Notes: generated by a model not told the origin, from the sequence alone. A stretch of DNA of 64,000 bases from Paenibacillus radicis (ex Xue et al. 2023) (GCF_024722015.1 NZ_JANQBD010000017.1:1-64000); one strand, 5' to 3'; positions 1-8,636 are shown, counted from the stretch's first letter. Numbers and translations are program-made.

Positions 1-170
1 CGCCTTGTTTGCTGTACGCTTTTTTCTGGCTTACACCAAAAAACAAACGGCACAGGGATTTTTCCCATACCGTTTCGAATTCCATTTTAATTCCGCTATT
101 GTTTTTGAGCTTAACTTAATGACATTGCCCTCTTGGGTAGTCGTTTTTATCATCCATGCCCAATTTCTTC

Positions 171-659
171 TCAGACCAAATTCAAAACCATTCTGGTAGT
201 TTTTAAAGTGTAGCCATTAAATGCTTCTTCCGAATCATTCACTTTACTAAATCCTTTGGATGTATAAAATGCTATTCCTGCGTGATTTTCCCGTTCCACA
301 TTGAGAAATAGACAGGTTATTCCAGTTAAGTCATTTAGCCCTCTCTGTATTAATTCAGAGCCAATCCCTTTGCCCTGATGTTCAGGAGCAACATAAATCG
401 CCCATAGCTCTGCCTCGTGGCTCGTGTTTGCTTTAGAAAAGTTTGCAAATCCAACGATTTCGCCTTCACTTTCAGCTACAAGAAGCAGGGATCGCTCCAT
501 CCTCCTTCTCACATTCCCGTCCGAATAAGCAATACTAAGAAAATTACGCTGCACCTGCTCAGGAATAATGCCTTTATAAGTAAGATGCCATGTTGTTTGG
601 GCTACATGCTGGATATCGGCTATATCATCAATTTGAGCGTAACGAATTTGAATCTTCAT
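171..659 (-). CDS. GNAT-family N-acetyltransferase
   Basis: Probable cytoplasmic acetyltransferase that uses acetyl-CoA to acetylate a small molecule or protein amine; the substrate cannot be told from sequence. The 162-residue length fits a single GNAT domain. The acetyl-CoA pyrophosphate loop is visible at residues 94-100 (HQGKGIG, matching Q/R-x-x-G-x-G/A), followed by the AxxFYxxxGF signature near the C-terminus. I chose the ATG at 659 because GGAGGGG lies just upstream; a longer reading frame exists but has no ribosome binding site. It stands alone with no obvious operon partner. Confidence 0.85.
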   Translation of the reverse strand: MKIQIRYAQIDDIADIQHVAQTTWHLTYKGIIPEQVQRNFLSIAYSDGNVRRRMERSLLLVAESEGEIVGFANFSKANTSHEAELWAIYVAPEHQGKGIGSELIQRGLNDLTGITCLFLNVERENHAGIAFYTSKGFSKVNDSEEAFNGYTLKTTRMVLNLV

Positions 660-726
660 TGGATCCCCTCCAAAGAATCGAAAGCTTTTACTTGAACCGA
701 GCATTATGCCGCCATTATTACAACAA

Positions 727-773
727 CAAAAAGACTACTTCCACCCGATTGATGATCGATGAAAGTAGTCGCT
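727..773 (-). terminator. Intrinsic terminator after the 33-aa gene
   Basis: Stem GACTACTTTC pairs with GAAGTAGTC, followed on the minus strand by TTTTTGTTGTTG. It lies directly downstream of the small gene ending at 794. Confidence 0.65.
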
Positions 774-793
774 TCATACTGCTTGTAAACAGC

Positions 794-895
794 TTATAGC
801 TGTTCGAGGAAGTTTTGAATGACTAAGAAAGGAATGGCACCAATAGAGATGAAAGCGAAGAAGAAACCGTAAAGAAAACTTTTTAACTGTGTCAT
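794..895 (-). CDS. 33-aa hydrophobic micropeptide
   Basis: Short gene of 33 codons. ATG at 895 is preceded by GGAGTGA at good spacing, and a terminator follows the stop. The product begins MTQLKSFLYGFFF and is almost entirely one hydrophobic helix rich in Phe and Ile, so it is probably a single-pass membrane peptide. I do not recognise a family. Support comes from the ribosome binding site, the flanking terminator and the isolated position between two larger genes; no homology argument is available. Confidence 0.5.
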   Translation of the reverse strand: MTQLKSFLYGFFFAFISIGAIPFLVIQNFLEQL

Positions 896-1014
896 AGCAA
901 TCACTCCAATCCATTTTGTCTAAATTGTGAACTTGCTTCTCATTATAAACCTCATTAGCTTGTCTTTTATTAAAAATACATGAGTTTTTCATTAATTTTC
1001 TATAATTTAACACA

Positions 1015-1063
1015 CAAAAAAAGCTTTCTAACAGTTCCATGTACCTGCTAGAAAGCCGTCTTA
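1015..1063 (-). terminator. Intrinsic terminator
   Basis: Minus-strand stem GGCTTTCTAGCAG pairs with CTGTTAGAAAGC, followed by seven T residues. It serves the gene ending at 1069. Confidence 0.7.
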
Positions 1064-1068
1064 TTGAT

Positions 1069-1377
1069 TTATTTAACAACTTCGGTTTTAAATACGTTAT
1101 CTAATTTTCCATCAAGCCGTTTCTTCAATGGAATTTTAATATCTCTGCCAAGTTCCTTAAAGAAAGTGTCCACATCACAGTTTACGTTTTCCAGCAAAAT
1201 TTTCAGAGCGCCTTCCACGGCAATATTCTGGTTAGATTCGGCAGGAACCGTAATATCAACCGCGTATTTCTTAGTTAATGTGTTAATATATCGGCTGAAT
1301 ATTTCAATTAACTCATCATTATTAAAATTCTCGATTGCGACTTGACCTTTATTCGTAAATTTCAAATTAATTCTCAC
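1069..1377 (-). CDS. Hypothetical protein, 102 aa
   Basis: Unrecognised soluble protein of 102 residues with a GTG start at 1377. AGGGGA lies about 13 bases upstream. The sequence mixes acidic and basic residues with no membrane segment, signal peptide or cysteine motif, and ends in a lysine-rich tail (KKRLDGKLDN). A strong terminator follows the stop, which supports a real single-gene transcript. No function is proposed. Confidence 0.6.
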   Translation of the reverse strand: MRINLKFTNKGQVAIENFNNDELIEIFSRYINTLTKKYAVDITVPAESNQNIAVEGALKILLENVNCDVDTFFKELGRDIKIPLKKRLDGKLDNVFKTEVVK

Positions 1378-1735
1378 TTTCCAATTTCCCCTTTTCTGTT
1401 AAACCATCTATTTTTGAAGTATTTAGTTAATAGGGCTGATCTTATGGTTGTTCACGAAGAAAAGGTTGCAATAATCCGCTAGATACTACGCTTCAATTCT
1501 AAGTCAGTTTTTATTGTTTTCTTATCCATCCATAAATATATCATACTTTTGACTTTTTTCCGATGGTTTTCAACGTTTATTTCACATTAAAGTAAAAATA
1601 AGTGCTCGGGTGTCACTCAATTGAGTATTATTCGCCAAATTTTAACAGTAAAAAGACCACTTTCACTCGATTTATCCAATCGACAGAAAGCAGTCTTGTT
1701 TGCTTCAAACCAAAACTCGATGCAGTTACCTTACA
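1378..1735. other. Intergenic, AT-rich
   Basis: Contains the terminator of the purine nucleoside phosphorylase operon at 1650-1699. The remaining ~270 bases presumably hold the promoter of the 102-aa gene, but I could not pick convincing -35/-10 boxes. No coding potential was seen. Confidence 0.5.
1650..1699 (-). terminator. Intrinsic terminator of the deoB-punA operon
   Basis: Minus-strand stem with AAGACTGCTTTC pairing to GAAAGTGGTCTT, followed by a TTTTT run. It lies 37 bases after the last gene of the purine salvage operon. Confidence 0.7.
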
Positions 1736-2584
1736 TCAGATAGCCAACTGAGCCACAAAACGCCGAACCAGTTCAATGAACATCGGCTTCGTTTTATTGG
1801 CTACAGCTACCACCTGCTCGTGCGTCAGCGGCTCCAATTCCTCGCCTATCGCCATATCGGTAATGCAGGAAATGCCAAGCACCTTTAGTCCTGCGTGGCT
1901 CGCGGCAATCACTTCGCCAACTGTGGACATTCCCACAGCGTCTCCACCCAGTCGTGCAAGCATAGTAAGCTCTGCCGGGGGTAAATAGCTTGGTCCGGTA
2001 ATACCGCTGTATACACCCTCCTGGAGTCGTATAGACTTGCCTTCGCTACGCATATCCTCGGCAATTTGTTTCGCCAATTGTCTGTAATTGCGGCTATAAG
2101 CTTCAGACATATCAGGGAAACGTACACCCAGCTCAGAATGGTTGGCTCCGATGAGGGGATTAGCTCCAGTCAGATTCAAGTGGTCAGAGATCAGCATCAG
2201 GTCACCCGCCTGGAAGCTGCGGTTCATCCCTCCTGCCGCGTTCGTAATGACCAACGTATGGACTCCCAGCTGCTTCATAACGTAGATCGGAAAAACGACT
2301 TTTTGCATCGAATAGCCTTCATAATAATGAAAGCGTCCCTGCATAACGATGACAGATTTTCCTTCCAGATTACCGATCACAAACTGCCCGGCATGTCCTT
2401 CTACAGTTGATACTGGAAAATGCGGAACCTGGTCATATGAGATTATTGTTGGATTTTCCACTTGTGCAGCCATATCTCCAAGTCCTGAACCTAGAATAAG
2501 TCCAAGCTGAGGTGCATTCCCTTGCAAGCGCTGTTGAATCCATTGTGCTGCTTCTTGAATTTGTTGTAAGTAATTAGTTTCCAA
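1736..2584 (-). CDS. Purine nucleoside phosphorylase, second paralogue
   Basis: Trimeric-type PNP that would split purine ribo- or deoxyribonucleosides with phosphate into base plus (deoxy)ribose-1-phosphate. The phosphate loop GSGLG (about 32-36), HAGQ, the RFHYYEGY segment and TNAAGG are all present, and the 282-residue length is normal. I chose a TTG at 2584 downstream of AAGGGGA; an upstream TTG at 2605 has no binding site. It is the third gene of deoB-PNP-PNP, 33 bases after its paralogue. Oddity: the base-binding Asn of the family (ITN motif) is Asp here (SCITDMA, about residue 243), and the usual YETPAE is YLPPAE. In human PNP the matching Asn-to-Asp change is known to shift preference towards adenosine, so altered specificity is plausible (inference). 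Confidence 0.9.
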   Translation of the reverse strand: METNYLQQIQEAAQWIQQRLQGNAPQLGLILGSGLGDMAAQVENPTIISYDQVPHFPVSTVEGHAGQFVIGNLEGKSVIVMQGRFHYYEGYSMQKVVFPIYVMKQLGVHTLVITNAAGGMNRSFQAGDLMLISDHLNLTGANPLIGANHSELGVRFPDMSEAYSRNYRQLAKQIAEDMRSEGKSIRLQEGVYSGITGPSYLPPAELTMLARLGGDAVGMSTVGEVIAASHAGLKVLGISCITDMAIGEELEPLTHEQVVAVANKTKPMFIELVRRFVAQLAI

Positions 2585-2617
2585 ACTATTCGGTTCCCCT
2601 TCCAAATTACAATCTAT

Positions 2618-3448
2618 TTAGCCCAGCCTAGCCACAATACCCAGAATCAATTTAAGGAATTTCGGCTTAACTCGTTCTGTCGTCTCTATAACCTCTGCAT
2701 GAGATAATGGTTGGTCAAGAATGCCTGCAGCCATGTTGGTGATGCAAGAAAACCCGAGAACTTCAATACCTGCGTGACGTGCTACCACAACTTCTGCCAC
2801 TGTGGACATTCCTACTGCATCAGCGCCCAGTGTACGCACCATACGGATTTCCGCAGGTGTCTCATAGGTTGGGCCTAACAAACCGATATAAACGCCCTCC
2901 TGGAGCTTAATGCCTTGCTCTGAGGCGACCTCATGGGCCGTTTTCCTTAAGCCGCGGCTGTAGGCCTCCGACATATCTGGAAATCGAACGCCAAGCTCAT
3001 TGAAATTCGGCCCGATTAACGGATTGTGGAAGGTAAAATTAATATGATCCTTAATAAGCATCAAATCTCCAACTTCATAGGAGGTGTTTACGCCGCCGGC
3101 AGCATTCGTCACAATCAGCGTCTTAACTCCGAGCTCTTTCATCACTCGAACCGGGAACGAAACCACATTGACTCCATACCCTTCATACAGATGAAAGCGA
3201 CCCTTCATTAGCAGCACATGTTTGCCATGTATTGTTCCGAGCAGCAGCTCACCTGCATGTCCCTCGACAGTTGAAACCGGGAAATTAGGAATATCCTTAT
3301 AAGCAATAACCGTAGCCTGCTCAACTAAATCGGCAATAACACCCAAGCCCGATCCAAGTATCAAACCTATTTCCGGAGTGGCTCCATATTGAGCCCGGAT
3401 GTAGGCCGCAGCCTCTTTAATATGGTTGAGCACCGATCTATCTTCCAT
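2618..3448 (-). CDS. punA: Purine nucleoside phosphorylase
   Basis: Inosine/guanosine phosphorylase of purine salvage, cytoplasmic, trimeric family. At 276 residues it has every expected motif: GSGLG at 32-36 for phosphate, RFHLYEGY, TNAAGG at 114-119, YETPAE with the purine-binding Glu at about 200, GMSTV at 213-217, and the specificity Asn at 238 (SCITNMA). The ATG at 3448 follows GGAGG at seven bases; an upstream TTG overlaps the binding site and is unlikely. It follows deoB by 21 bases, so ribose-1-phosphate released here would be passed to phosphopentomutase in the same operon. This deoB-punA arrangement next to xerD is the classical Bacillus/Paenibacillus order. Confidence 0.95.
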   Translation of the reverse strand: MEDRSVLNHIKEAAAYIRAQYGATPEIGLILGSGLGVIADLVEQATVIAYKDIPNFPVSTVEGHAGELLLGTIHGKHVLLMKGRFHLYEGYGVNVVSFPVRVMKELGVKTLIVTNAAGGVNTSYEVGDLMLIKDHINFTFHNPLIGPNFNELGVRFPDMSEAYSRGLRKTAHEVASEQGIKLQEGVYIGLLGPTYETPAEIRMVRTLGADAVGMSTVAEVVVARHAGIEVLGFSCITNMAAGILDQPLSHAEVIETTERVKPKFLKLILGIVARLG

Positions 3449-3469
3449 GTGGTTGTCCTCCTTCAATTC

Positions 3470-4642
3470 TTATAGCTTCCCTAAAAAGCTGCTGCCATTA
3501 TCAGTACTCCGTACTCCAAAATTGTCAGCAATCGTTGCACCAAGATCAGCGAAGGTATCCCTGATGCCAATCGAATGCCCTTTGCTCAGGCGTGGACTAT
3601 ATATGAGCAGCGGCACGTATTCACGAGTGTGATCAGTCCCCGGATGAACAGGATCATTCCCATGATCTGCTGTCAAAATAAGCAAGTCGTCCTGCCCGAT
3701 TTCATTCATGATTTGCGGAAGCCACTCGTCGAATTCTTCAAGGGCTTTAGCATATCCTACAGGATCACGGCGATGGCCGTACAAGGAGTCAAAATCAACA
3801 AGATTAGTAAATAAAAGCCCTTTAAACGGCTTTCGCAAATAATCAATGGTAGCCTGAATTCCATCCAAATTACTTTTGGTTGATCTTGCTTCCGTTATAC
3901 CTTCGCCGGAATAAATATCATTGATTTTACCGACCGCAATGCAGTCCAGACCTGCATCCTTCAAATGATTCATGACTGTAGGCTCCGGCGGCTTAACCGC
4001 ATAGTCATGACGGTTCGGAGTACGTTTGAAGGCTCCCGGTTGACCGTTATAAGGTCTCGCAATAACCCTTCCCACTGCATAAGGTTCCTCTAGTGTCAGC
4101 TTGCGCGCGATTTCACAGCCCCGGTAAAGCTCCTCAAGCGGGATAATATCTTCATGAGCGGCCAGTTGAAACACACTATCTGCCGAAGTGTAAACAATCC
4201 AGGCCCCTGTATTCATTTGCTCTTGTCCCAGCTCATCCAAAATCTCTGTACCTGAAGCAGGTTTATTGCCAATAACCTTACGACCCGTCTCCTGCTCGAA
4301 ACGATCGATCAATTCCTTTGGAAAGCCATCCGGAAACACATTGAACGGAATGGTGACTCTCAAGCCCATGATCTCCCAATGGCCAGTCATTGTGTCCTTC
4401 CCTACGGATACCTCGGCCATTTTTCCGAAGGCAGCACTTGGTTGTTCAGCCGGTTCAATACCTTGCAGCGAAGCAATGTTGCCAAGCCCCAGCTGTTGTA
4501 AATGCGGAAGCGAAAATCCCGCAACAGTCTCCGCAATATGGCCTAGCGTATGTGAGCCGCTGTCACCAAACGATTCGGCATCTGGAAGCTCACCGATTCC
4601 CACGCTATCCAGGACGATTAAACATATACGTTGAAAGGTCAA
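3470..4642 (-). CDS. deoB: Phosphopentomutase
   Basis: Interconverts (deoxy)ribose-1-phosphate and -5-phosphate, linking nucleoside breakdown to the pentose phosphate pathway. It belongs to the alkaline-phosphatase superfamily with a di-manganese site. Metal-ligand segments are visible at the N-terminus (LDSVGIGELPDA), in TADHGNDP and in TDHTREYVPLL, and VGKDTMTGHWE matches the family. Length is 390 residues from a TTG at 4642, which sits eight bases after GGAGG; a GTG at 4651 overlaps that binding site. It is the first gene of deoB-punA-PNP. Confidence 0.95.
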   Translation of the reverse strand: MTFQRICLIVLDSVGIGELPDAESFGDSGSHTLGHIAETVAGFSLPHLQQLGLGNIASLQGIEPAEQPSAAFGKMAEVSVGKDTMTGHWEIMGLRVTIPFNVFPDGFPKELIDRFEQETGRKVIGNKPASGTEILDELGQEQMNTGAWIVYTSADSVFQLAAHEDIIPLEELYRGCEIARKLTLEEPYAVGRVIARPYNGQPGAFKRTPNRHDYAVKPPEPTVMNHLKDAGLDCIAVGKINDIYSGEGITEARSTKSNLDGIQATIDYLRKPFKGLLFTNLVDFDSLYGHRRDPVGYAKALEEFDEWLPQIMNEIGQDDLLILTADHGNDPVHPGTDHTREYVPLLIYSPRLSKGHSIGIRDTFADLGATIADNFGVRSTDNGSSFLGKL

Positions 4643-4734
4643 ACTAGCCACCTCCTTTAGATAATAACCATCTTTTGTATTATCGCAAAACAGTCGCAGG
4701 TTTGCAAAAACGGATTGTCAATTACATCTTAACT

Positions 4735-4780
4735 AAAAAAGCCCATTCCATCATACTCGGAACGAGCCTAAAGCATTTAT
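4735..4780 (-). terminator. Probable terminator after xerD
   Basis: Minus-strand imperfect stem GGCTCGTTCC/GGAATGGGC with a following TTTTTT run, between xerD and deoB. Confidence 0.55.
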
Positions 4781-4805
4781 CTCGACTGATCATCATCAAC
4801 CGCAA

Positions 4806-5702
4806 CTACCTTTTGGCTCTTGGATGCGCGCGGTCGTAGACCTCTTTCATTTTGCCACGAGTTACCTGGGCGTAGATTTGAGTCGTTGAAATATCCGCAT
4901 GGCCCAGCATTTCTTGTACCGAACGCAGATCTGCCCCATTTTCCAATAAATGTGCAGCAAAGGAATGTCGAAGCGTATGCGGTGTAATTTCTTTAACGAT
5001 CTGAGTCTCAGCGGCATATTTTTTAATAATCTTCCAGAAGCCCTGGCGGGTAATCCTGGTCCCAAGATGATTTATGAACAATGCTTGTTCCGTCTCCGAA
5101 TGCTTCAAAAGTCGGGGGCGCATTATTTTGATATAGGAACTGACATACTCAGCGGCAATTCCTCCAAGAGGGATAATCCGCTCCTTTAGTGCTGTGCCAA
5201 CGCAACGAACAAATCCCAGCTCTAGGTTCACGTTCTCAACATCCAGGGAGATCAGCTCGGAAACACGAATGCCTGTCGCATATAAAACTTCCAACATTGC
5301 TTTATCCCGCATTCCGTTGGGAACCTCGGTATTAGGTGCGTCCAGCAATGACTCCACTTCAGCGATTGTTAACACATTGGGCACTCTTTTCTCCAGCTTG
5401 GGTGTTTCTATATACAACGTAGGATCCTGCTGTATTCTCCGTTCGCGGACCAAGTACTGGTAGAACGCACGGATCGAAACCATATTGCGTGACTGGGTAG
5501 CAGCAGCTCTTCCCAATTGTTTCAATTGTAATAAATAATTGGATATTTGTATTTTTTTTGTATCTGTCAGCGAGTTAATACCTTGCTCCTCAAGAAAGTA
5601 TAGATATTGGATAATATCTCTTTCATAGGATTCCAGCGTATTTCGGGCCAACCCCCGCTCATCAGATAAAAAATGGATGAATGACTGCAGCTCGTTTCTC
5701 AT
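4806..5702 (-). CDS. xerD: Tyrosine recombinase XerD
   Basis: Site-specific recombinase that resolves chromosome dimers at dif. The 298 residues contain an N-terminal SAM-like core-binding domain (about 1-90) and the catalytic domain. Active-site residues are visible: R146 (TGIRVSEL), H242 and R245 (PHTLRHSF), H268 (LGHADIS) and Y277. Oddity: the beta2-beta3 hairpin that usually reads GKGxKER reads VGTALKER, so the family's conserved lysine (K172 of E. coli XerD) is replaced by Thr170. Start ATG at 5702 has GGAAGGGA upstream. Position between yqzK and deoB matches ripX of Bacillus, which supports the XerD assignment. Confidence 0.92.
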   Translation of the reverse strand: MRNELQSFIHFLSDERGLARNTLESYERDIIQYLYFLEEQGINSLTDTKKIQISNYLLQLKQLGRAAATQSRNMVSIRAFYQYLVRERRIQQDPTLYIETPKLEKRVPNVLTIAEVESLLDAPNTEVPNGMRDKAMLEVLYATGIRVSELISLDVENVNLELGFVRCVGTALKERIIPLGGIAAEYVSSYIKIMRPRLLKHSETEQALFINHLGTRITRQGFWKIIKKYAAETQIVKEITPHTLRHSFAAHLLENGADLRSVQEMLGHADISTTQIYAQVTRGKMKEVYDRAHPRAKR

Positions 5703-5809
5703 TCCGATTTCCCTTCCTATGTCAAACCATGGATACTCAACTAAGGTAATCCTCTAGTAAATTCAACATGAAAGGACAGAATCCTGCTGCTGAAGTAAAG
5801 GCAAATTTA

Positions 5810-6043
5810 TTATTCTCCCAGCCAATAAAATAATTTCAAGCGGTCACGCATAGAGCCTTGATCCGATATGGACACTTGGTTTTGAAAAACCTTTACCGCT
5901 TTCCCCGCTGGTTCCTTATAGCGTTGAGTCGGTTCTATCCATTGTGTTACTACGATCAGCATGTGGTAAAGCGCATAGGTGAATACGCAAAACACTAATA
6001 GAAATTTTAACCGCCCCAACCATCTTCTGAAATTAAAGATCAT
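5810..6043 (-). CDS. yqzK: YqzK/DUF4227 membrane protein
   Basis: Small protein of 77 residues with a basic N-terminus (FRRWLGRLK) and one membrane helix at about 12-35, followed by a soluble tail of ~40 residues. Length, topology and location immediately upstream of xerD match the DUF4227 (YqzK) family of Bacillales. Its molecular role is unknown. GGAGG precedes the ATG at 6043, and a small hairpin repeat lies just upstream of it. Confidence 0.8.
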   Translation of the reverse strand: MIFNFRRWLGRLKFLLVFCVFTYALYHMLIVVTQWIEPTQRYKEPAGKAVKVFQNQVSISDQGSMRDRLKLFYWLGE

Positions 6044-6057
6044 AGCCTGTACCTCCT

Positions 6058-6096
6058 TAAGCGTTTTTGCAATAGCAAAAACCTGCTTCGTAAGCG
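6058..6096 (-). repeat. Leader hairpin repeat, copy 1
   Basis: Contains GTTTTTGC-aata-GCAAAAAC followed (plus strand) by CCTGCTTCGTAAGCG. Similar sequences precede fur, lpdV (twice) and argR, each just upstream of the ribosome binding site. Confidence 0.6.
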
Positions 6097-6171
6097 TCTC
6101 CTTGAGTCTACAAAGCGCCTTCCCTTAAAGATAGACTATGATCATTGGACCAGCTTTATGATTGATGCTGC

Positions 6172-7305
6172 CTATGGATTCAGCAGTTCTTCGACTTTTC
6201 GAAAGGGCAAGCCCACTGCTTCAGCTACTGCTGAGTGAGTGACATGACCTTTAAACGTATTCACTCCCAAACGCAGATCCGGATGAGCGCCAATCGCTTG
6301 AATAACCCCCTTGTCGGCAAGCTCCAAGGCATAAGAAAGCGTGACGTTAGTTAAAGCCAACGTTGATGTTCTTGGTACCGCCCCCGGCATATTGGCTACA
6401 GCATAGTGAAGGACGCCATGTTTCTCATAAACGGGGTCACTATGTGTTGTAACCCGGTCTACCGTTGCTATGGAGCCACCCTGATCAACAGCTACATCTA
6501 CGATTACAGCTCCCGGTTTCATATGCTTAACCATATCCTCAGTAACCAGCTTGGGTGCCCTCGCTCCCGGGATCAGCACAGCGCCGATTAATAAATCGGC
6601 TTTCTGAACTGCGCTTGCTATATTGTAAGGGTTAGACATAAGTGTTCGTATTCGTCCTTGGAACACATCGTCCAAATAGCGCAGCCGGTCAGCGCTGCGG
6701 TCTATGATCACCACATTCGCTCCTAATCCCAGCGCCATTTTGGCCGCATTAGTCCCAACGATCCCTCCACCCAAAATAATTACATCCGCAGGTGGAACGC
6801 CAGGGACTCCGCCCAATAATATACCTCTGCCGCCATAGAAACGCTCCAGAAACTGTGCACCAACCTGTACTGACATTCTCCCTGCCACCTCACTCATTGG
6901 CGTAAGCAGCGGCAAGCTGCCATTAGGCAGCTGGATTGTTTCGTAGGCAATACCTGTCACTTTACTTTTTACAAGCGCTTCGGTAAGCTTCGGCTCTGCT
7001 GCCAAATGGAGATAAGTAAAGAGCGTCAAGTTTTCACGGAAATATCCATATTCAGACGGCAAGGGCTCTTTAACTTTTATTATCATATCCGATTGCGACC
7101 ATATCTCTGCTGCTTGCTCCAGCACTGTTGCTCCTTCTTTTATATAATCATCATCAATAAACCCGCTCCCCTCACCGGAACCGGATTCAATGATTACTTT
7201 ATGCCCATGCTGCAGCAGCAATCCCGCCCCTCCTGGAGTTAGAGCAACTCTGTTTTCGTTATTCTTAACTTCCTTAGGAACACCGATTACAGTTATATTC
7301 GGCAT
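6172..7305 (-). CDS. ald: Alanine dehydrogenase
   Basis: NAD-dependent enzyme that reversibly deaminates L-alanine to pyruvate and ammonia; in Bacillus it is needed for alanine use and normal sporulation. Length 377 residues. The N-terminal substrate domain has ENRVALTPGG with Arg19, KVKEP with Lys79 and HLAAE with His100; the Rossmann motif GGGIVGTNAA follows PADVIIL; VDVAVDQGG carries the catalytic Asp. ATG at 7305 is preceded by AAAGGGGAGC. It is a single gene, divergent from lepB. Confidence 0.95.
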   Translation of the reverse strand: MPNITVIGVPKEVKNNENRVALTPGGAGLLLQHGHKVIIESGSGEGSGFIDDDYIKEGATVLEQAAEIWSQSDMIIKVKEPLPSEYGYFRENLTLFTYLHLAAEPKLTEALVKSKVTGIAYETIQLPNGSLPLLTPMSEVAGRMSVQVGAQFLERFYGGRGILLGGVPGVPPADVIILGGGIVGTNAAKMALGLGANVVIIDRSADRLRYLDDVFQGRIRTLMSNPYNIASAVQKADLLIGAVLIPGARAPKLVTEDMVKHMKPGAVIVDVAVDQGGSIATVDRVTTHSDPVYEKHGVLHYAVANMPGAVPRTSTLALTNVTLSYALELADKGVIQAIGAHPDLRLGVNTFKGHVTHSAVAEAVGLPFRKVEELLNP

Positions 7306-7431
7306 ATGGCCTGCTCCCCTTTCCGTGATTCTTTCCATTACAGGTAACTTCCCCAAAAGGCCAAGACATTAATCACATCATGAAAATGAAACAACACCAA
7401 AACCGAATGATTTTCAGCAAAAACCTTAGTT

Positions 7432-7461
7432 TTGAAATCTATGAATAGAACATGCTATACT
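7432..7461 (+). promoter_or_regulatory. Sigma-A-type promoter of lepB
   Basis: TTGAAA (7432-7437), 18-base spacer, TATACT (7456-7461), 35 bases upstream of the signal peptidase start. Confidence 0.65.
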
Positions 7462-7496
7462 TTTAAAAGAAACAAATGTGTAGTGGGGGATTATTG

Positions 7497-8051
7497 ATGA
7501 AGAAAGTAGCGACTGAAATACGAAGCTGGATCTTTTCTATCGGAATTGCTTTTGCATGTGCTCTGTTAATCGGTGTATTTGTTTTGCAGCCTACCAATGT
7601 GCTTGGGCATTCAATGGACCCAACTCTGCATGACGAGCAGCGTATTTTCGTCTCCAAAATTTCGCATACTTTTCATATGGAGCCCGATTACGGGGATATT
7701 GTCATCATCGACAGTCGTGTGGACCGAAGCCGGAGTGTGCTTGATGACCTTCTGGAGCATCCACTAATCTCCCTTTTATCTGACAAGGATGACCGCATTA
7801 TTTATATTAAACGAGTCATCGGCAAACCCGGCGATGTGCTGGAATTTAAAAATCATCAGGTATTCCGTAACGGCGAACCATTGAACGAACCTTATCTTAA
7901 CGAGCAAATGAATTATACGTCTTCACAGAAGTTCGTCGTTCCTGATAAACATCTGTATGTGATGGGGGATAATCGAAATAACAGCAAGGATAGCAGAAAT
8001 ATTGGCTTTATCCCGTTAGATCATGTTCTCGGAATTAAAATAGGGAAATAA
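7497..8051 (+). CDS. lepB: Signal peptidase I
   Basis: Membrane-bound type I signal peptidase that removes signal peptides from exported proteins. The 184 residues show one N-terminal membrane anchor (about 12-31) and the Ser/Lys dyad: S39 in GHSMDPTL and K105 in YIKRVIGKPGD. The C-terminal box GDNRNNSKDSR is also present. Size and single anchor fit the Sip class of Bacillus. I chose the ATG at 7497, spaced from GGGGGA; an in-frame upstream start at 7476 lacks a binding site. It is transcribed opposite to its neighbours and convergent with fur. Confidence 0.95.
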   Translation: MKKVATEIRSWIFSIGIAFACALLIGVFVLQPTNVLGHSMDPTLHDEQRIFVSKISHTFHMEPDYGDIVIIDSRVDRSRSVLDDLLEHPLISLLSDKDDRIIYIKRVIGKPGDVLEFKNHQVFRNGEPLNEPYLNEQMNYTSSQKFVVPDKHLYVMGDNRNNSKDSRNIGFIPLDHVLGIKIGK

Positions 8052-8089
8052 TCCTTCTTTTACACAAGCGCGACATATATCATACTATG

Positions 8090-8134
8090 ACAAAAAACCT
8101 TCAAACTTGTTAAATCAAGCTGAAGGTTTTGTTC
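8090..8134. terminator. Bidirectional terminator between lepB and fur
   Basis: AAAACCTTCA pairs with TGAAGGTTTT, extended by inner CTTG/CAAG pairing. A/T tracts on both sides suit both convergent genes. Confidence 0.75.
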
Positions 8135-8137
8135 GTT

Positions 8138-8587
8138 TTATGGTTTGTTTTTGTCGTTGCAGCGGTGACATATTCCTTGAAAATCCAGCCGATGATCCAA
8201 CACCTGAAAACGGTATTCACGTTCCAAGCGCTCCTCCAGATGTCCCAGCCAGTCTTCCATTATTTCATCGACTGCTCCGCACTGTACACAGATTAGATGG
8301 TGATGATGATGACGAGTGCTGTCATTACGCAAGTCATACCTGGCTACGCCATCACCGAAATTCATTTTCTCCACGACATGCAGTTCGCTTAATAATTCTA
8401 GCGTACGATACACAGTCGCAAGACCAATTTCGGGAGCTTTATCCTTAACTAGCATAAATACATCTTCAGCACTGAGATGATCTTCTTCATTTTCCAGCAG
8501 CACACGGACGGTAGCTTCCCGCTGAGGAGTTAACTTATAGCCTTGTGATTGGAGCTGCTGTTTAATTTTTTCAATGCGAGATTCCAT
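8138..8587 (-). CDS. fur: Fur-family ferric uptake regulator
   Basis: Metal-dependent dimeric repressor, 149 residues. The N-terminal winged helix (about 1-85) includes TPQREATVRVL and GLATVYRTLELL. The metal/dimer domain has the histidine cluster at 93-97 and two structural zinc CxxC motifs, C100/C103 and C140/C143. I call it Fur rather than PerR or Zur from length and genomic position, since Bacillus fur lies by xerD and spoIIM; specificity itself cannot be read from the sequence. A leader hairpin repeat lies immediately upstream of its ribosome binding site. Confidence 0.88.
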   Translation of the reverse strand: MESRIEKIKQQLQSQGYKLTPQREATVRVLLENEEDHLSAEDVFMLVKDKAPEIGLATVYRTLELLSELHVVEKMNFGDGVARYDLRNDSTRHHHHHLICVQCGAVDEIMEDWLGHLEERLEREYRFQVLDHRLDFQGICHRCNDKNKP

Positions 8588-8600
8588 GTTCCTCCCCCTA

Positions 8601-8636
8601 CGGGTTTTGCAATAAACAAAACCTGCTACGTAAGCC
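8601..8636 (-). repeat. Leader hairpin repeat, copy 2
   Basis: GGTTTTGCAATAAACAAAAC followed by CTGCTACGTAAGCC, upstream of fur; same pattern as the copies before yqzK, lpdV and argR. Confidence 0.6.

Noticed and set aside
5..199. Plus-strand open frame of 64 codons at the window start.
   Set aside because: No ribosome binding site, unlikely composition, and it overlaps the end of the GNAT gene.
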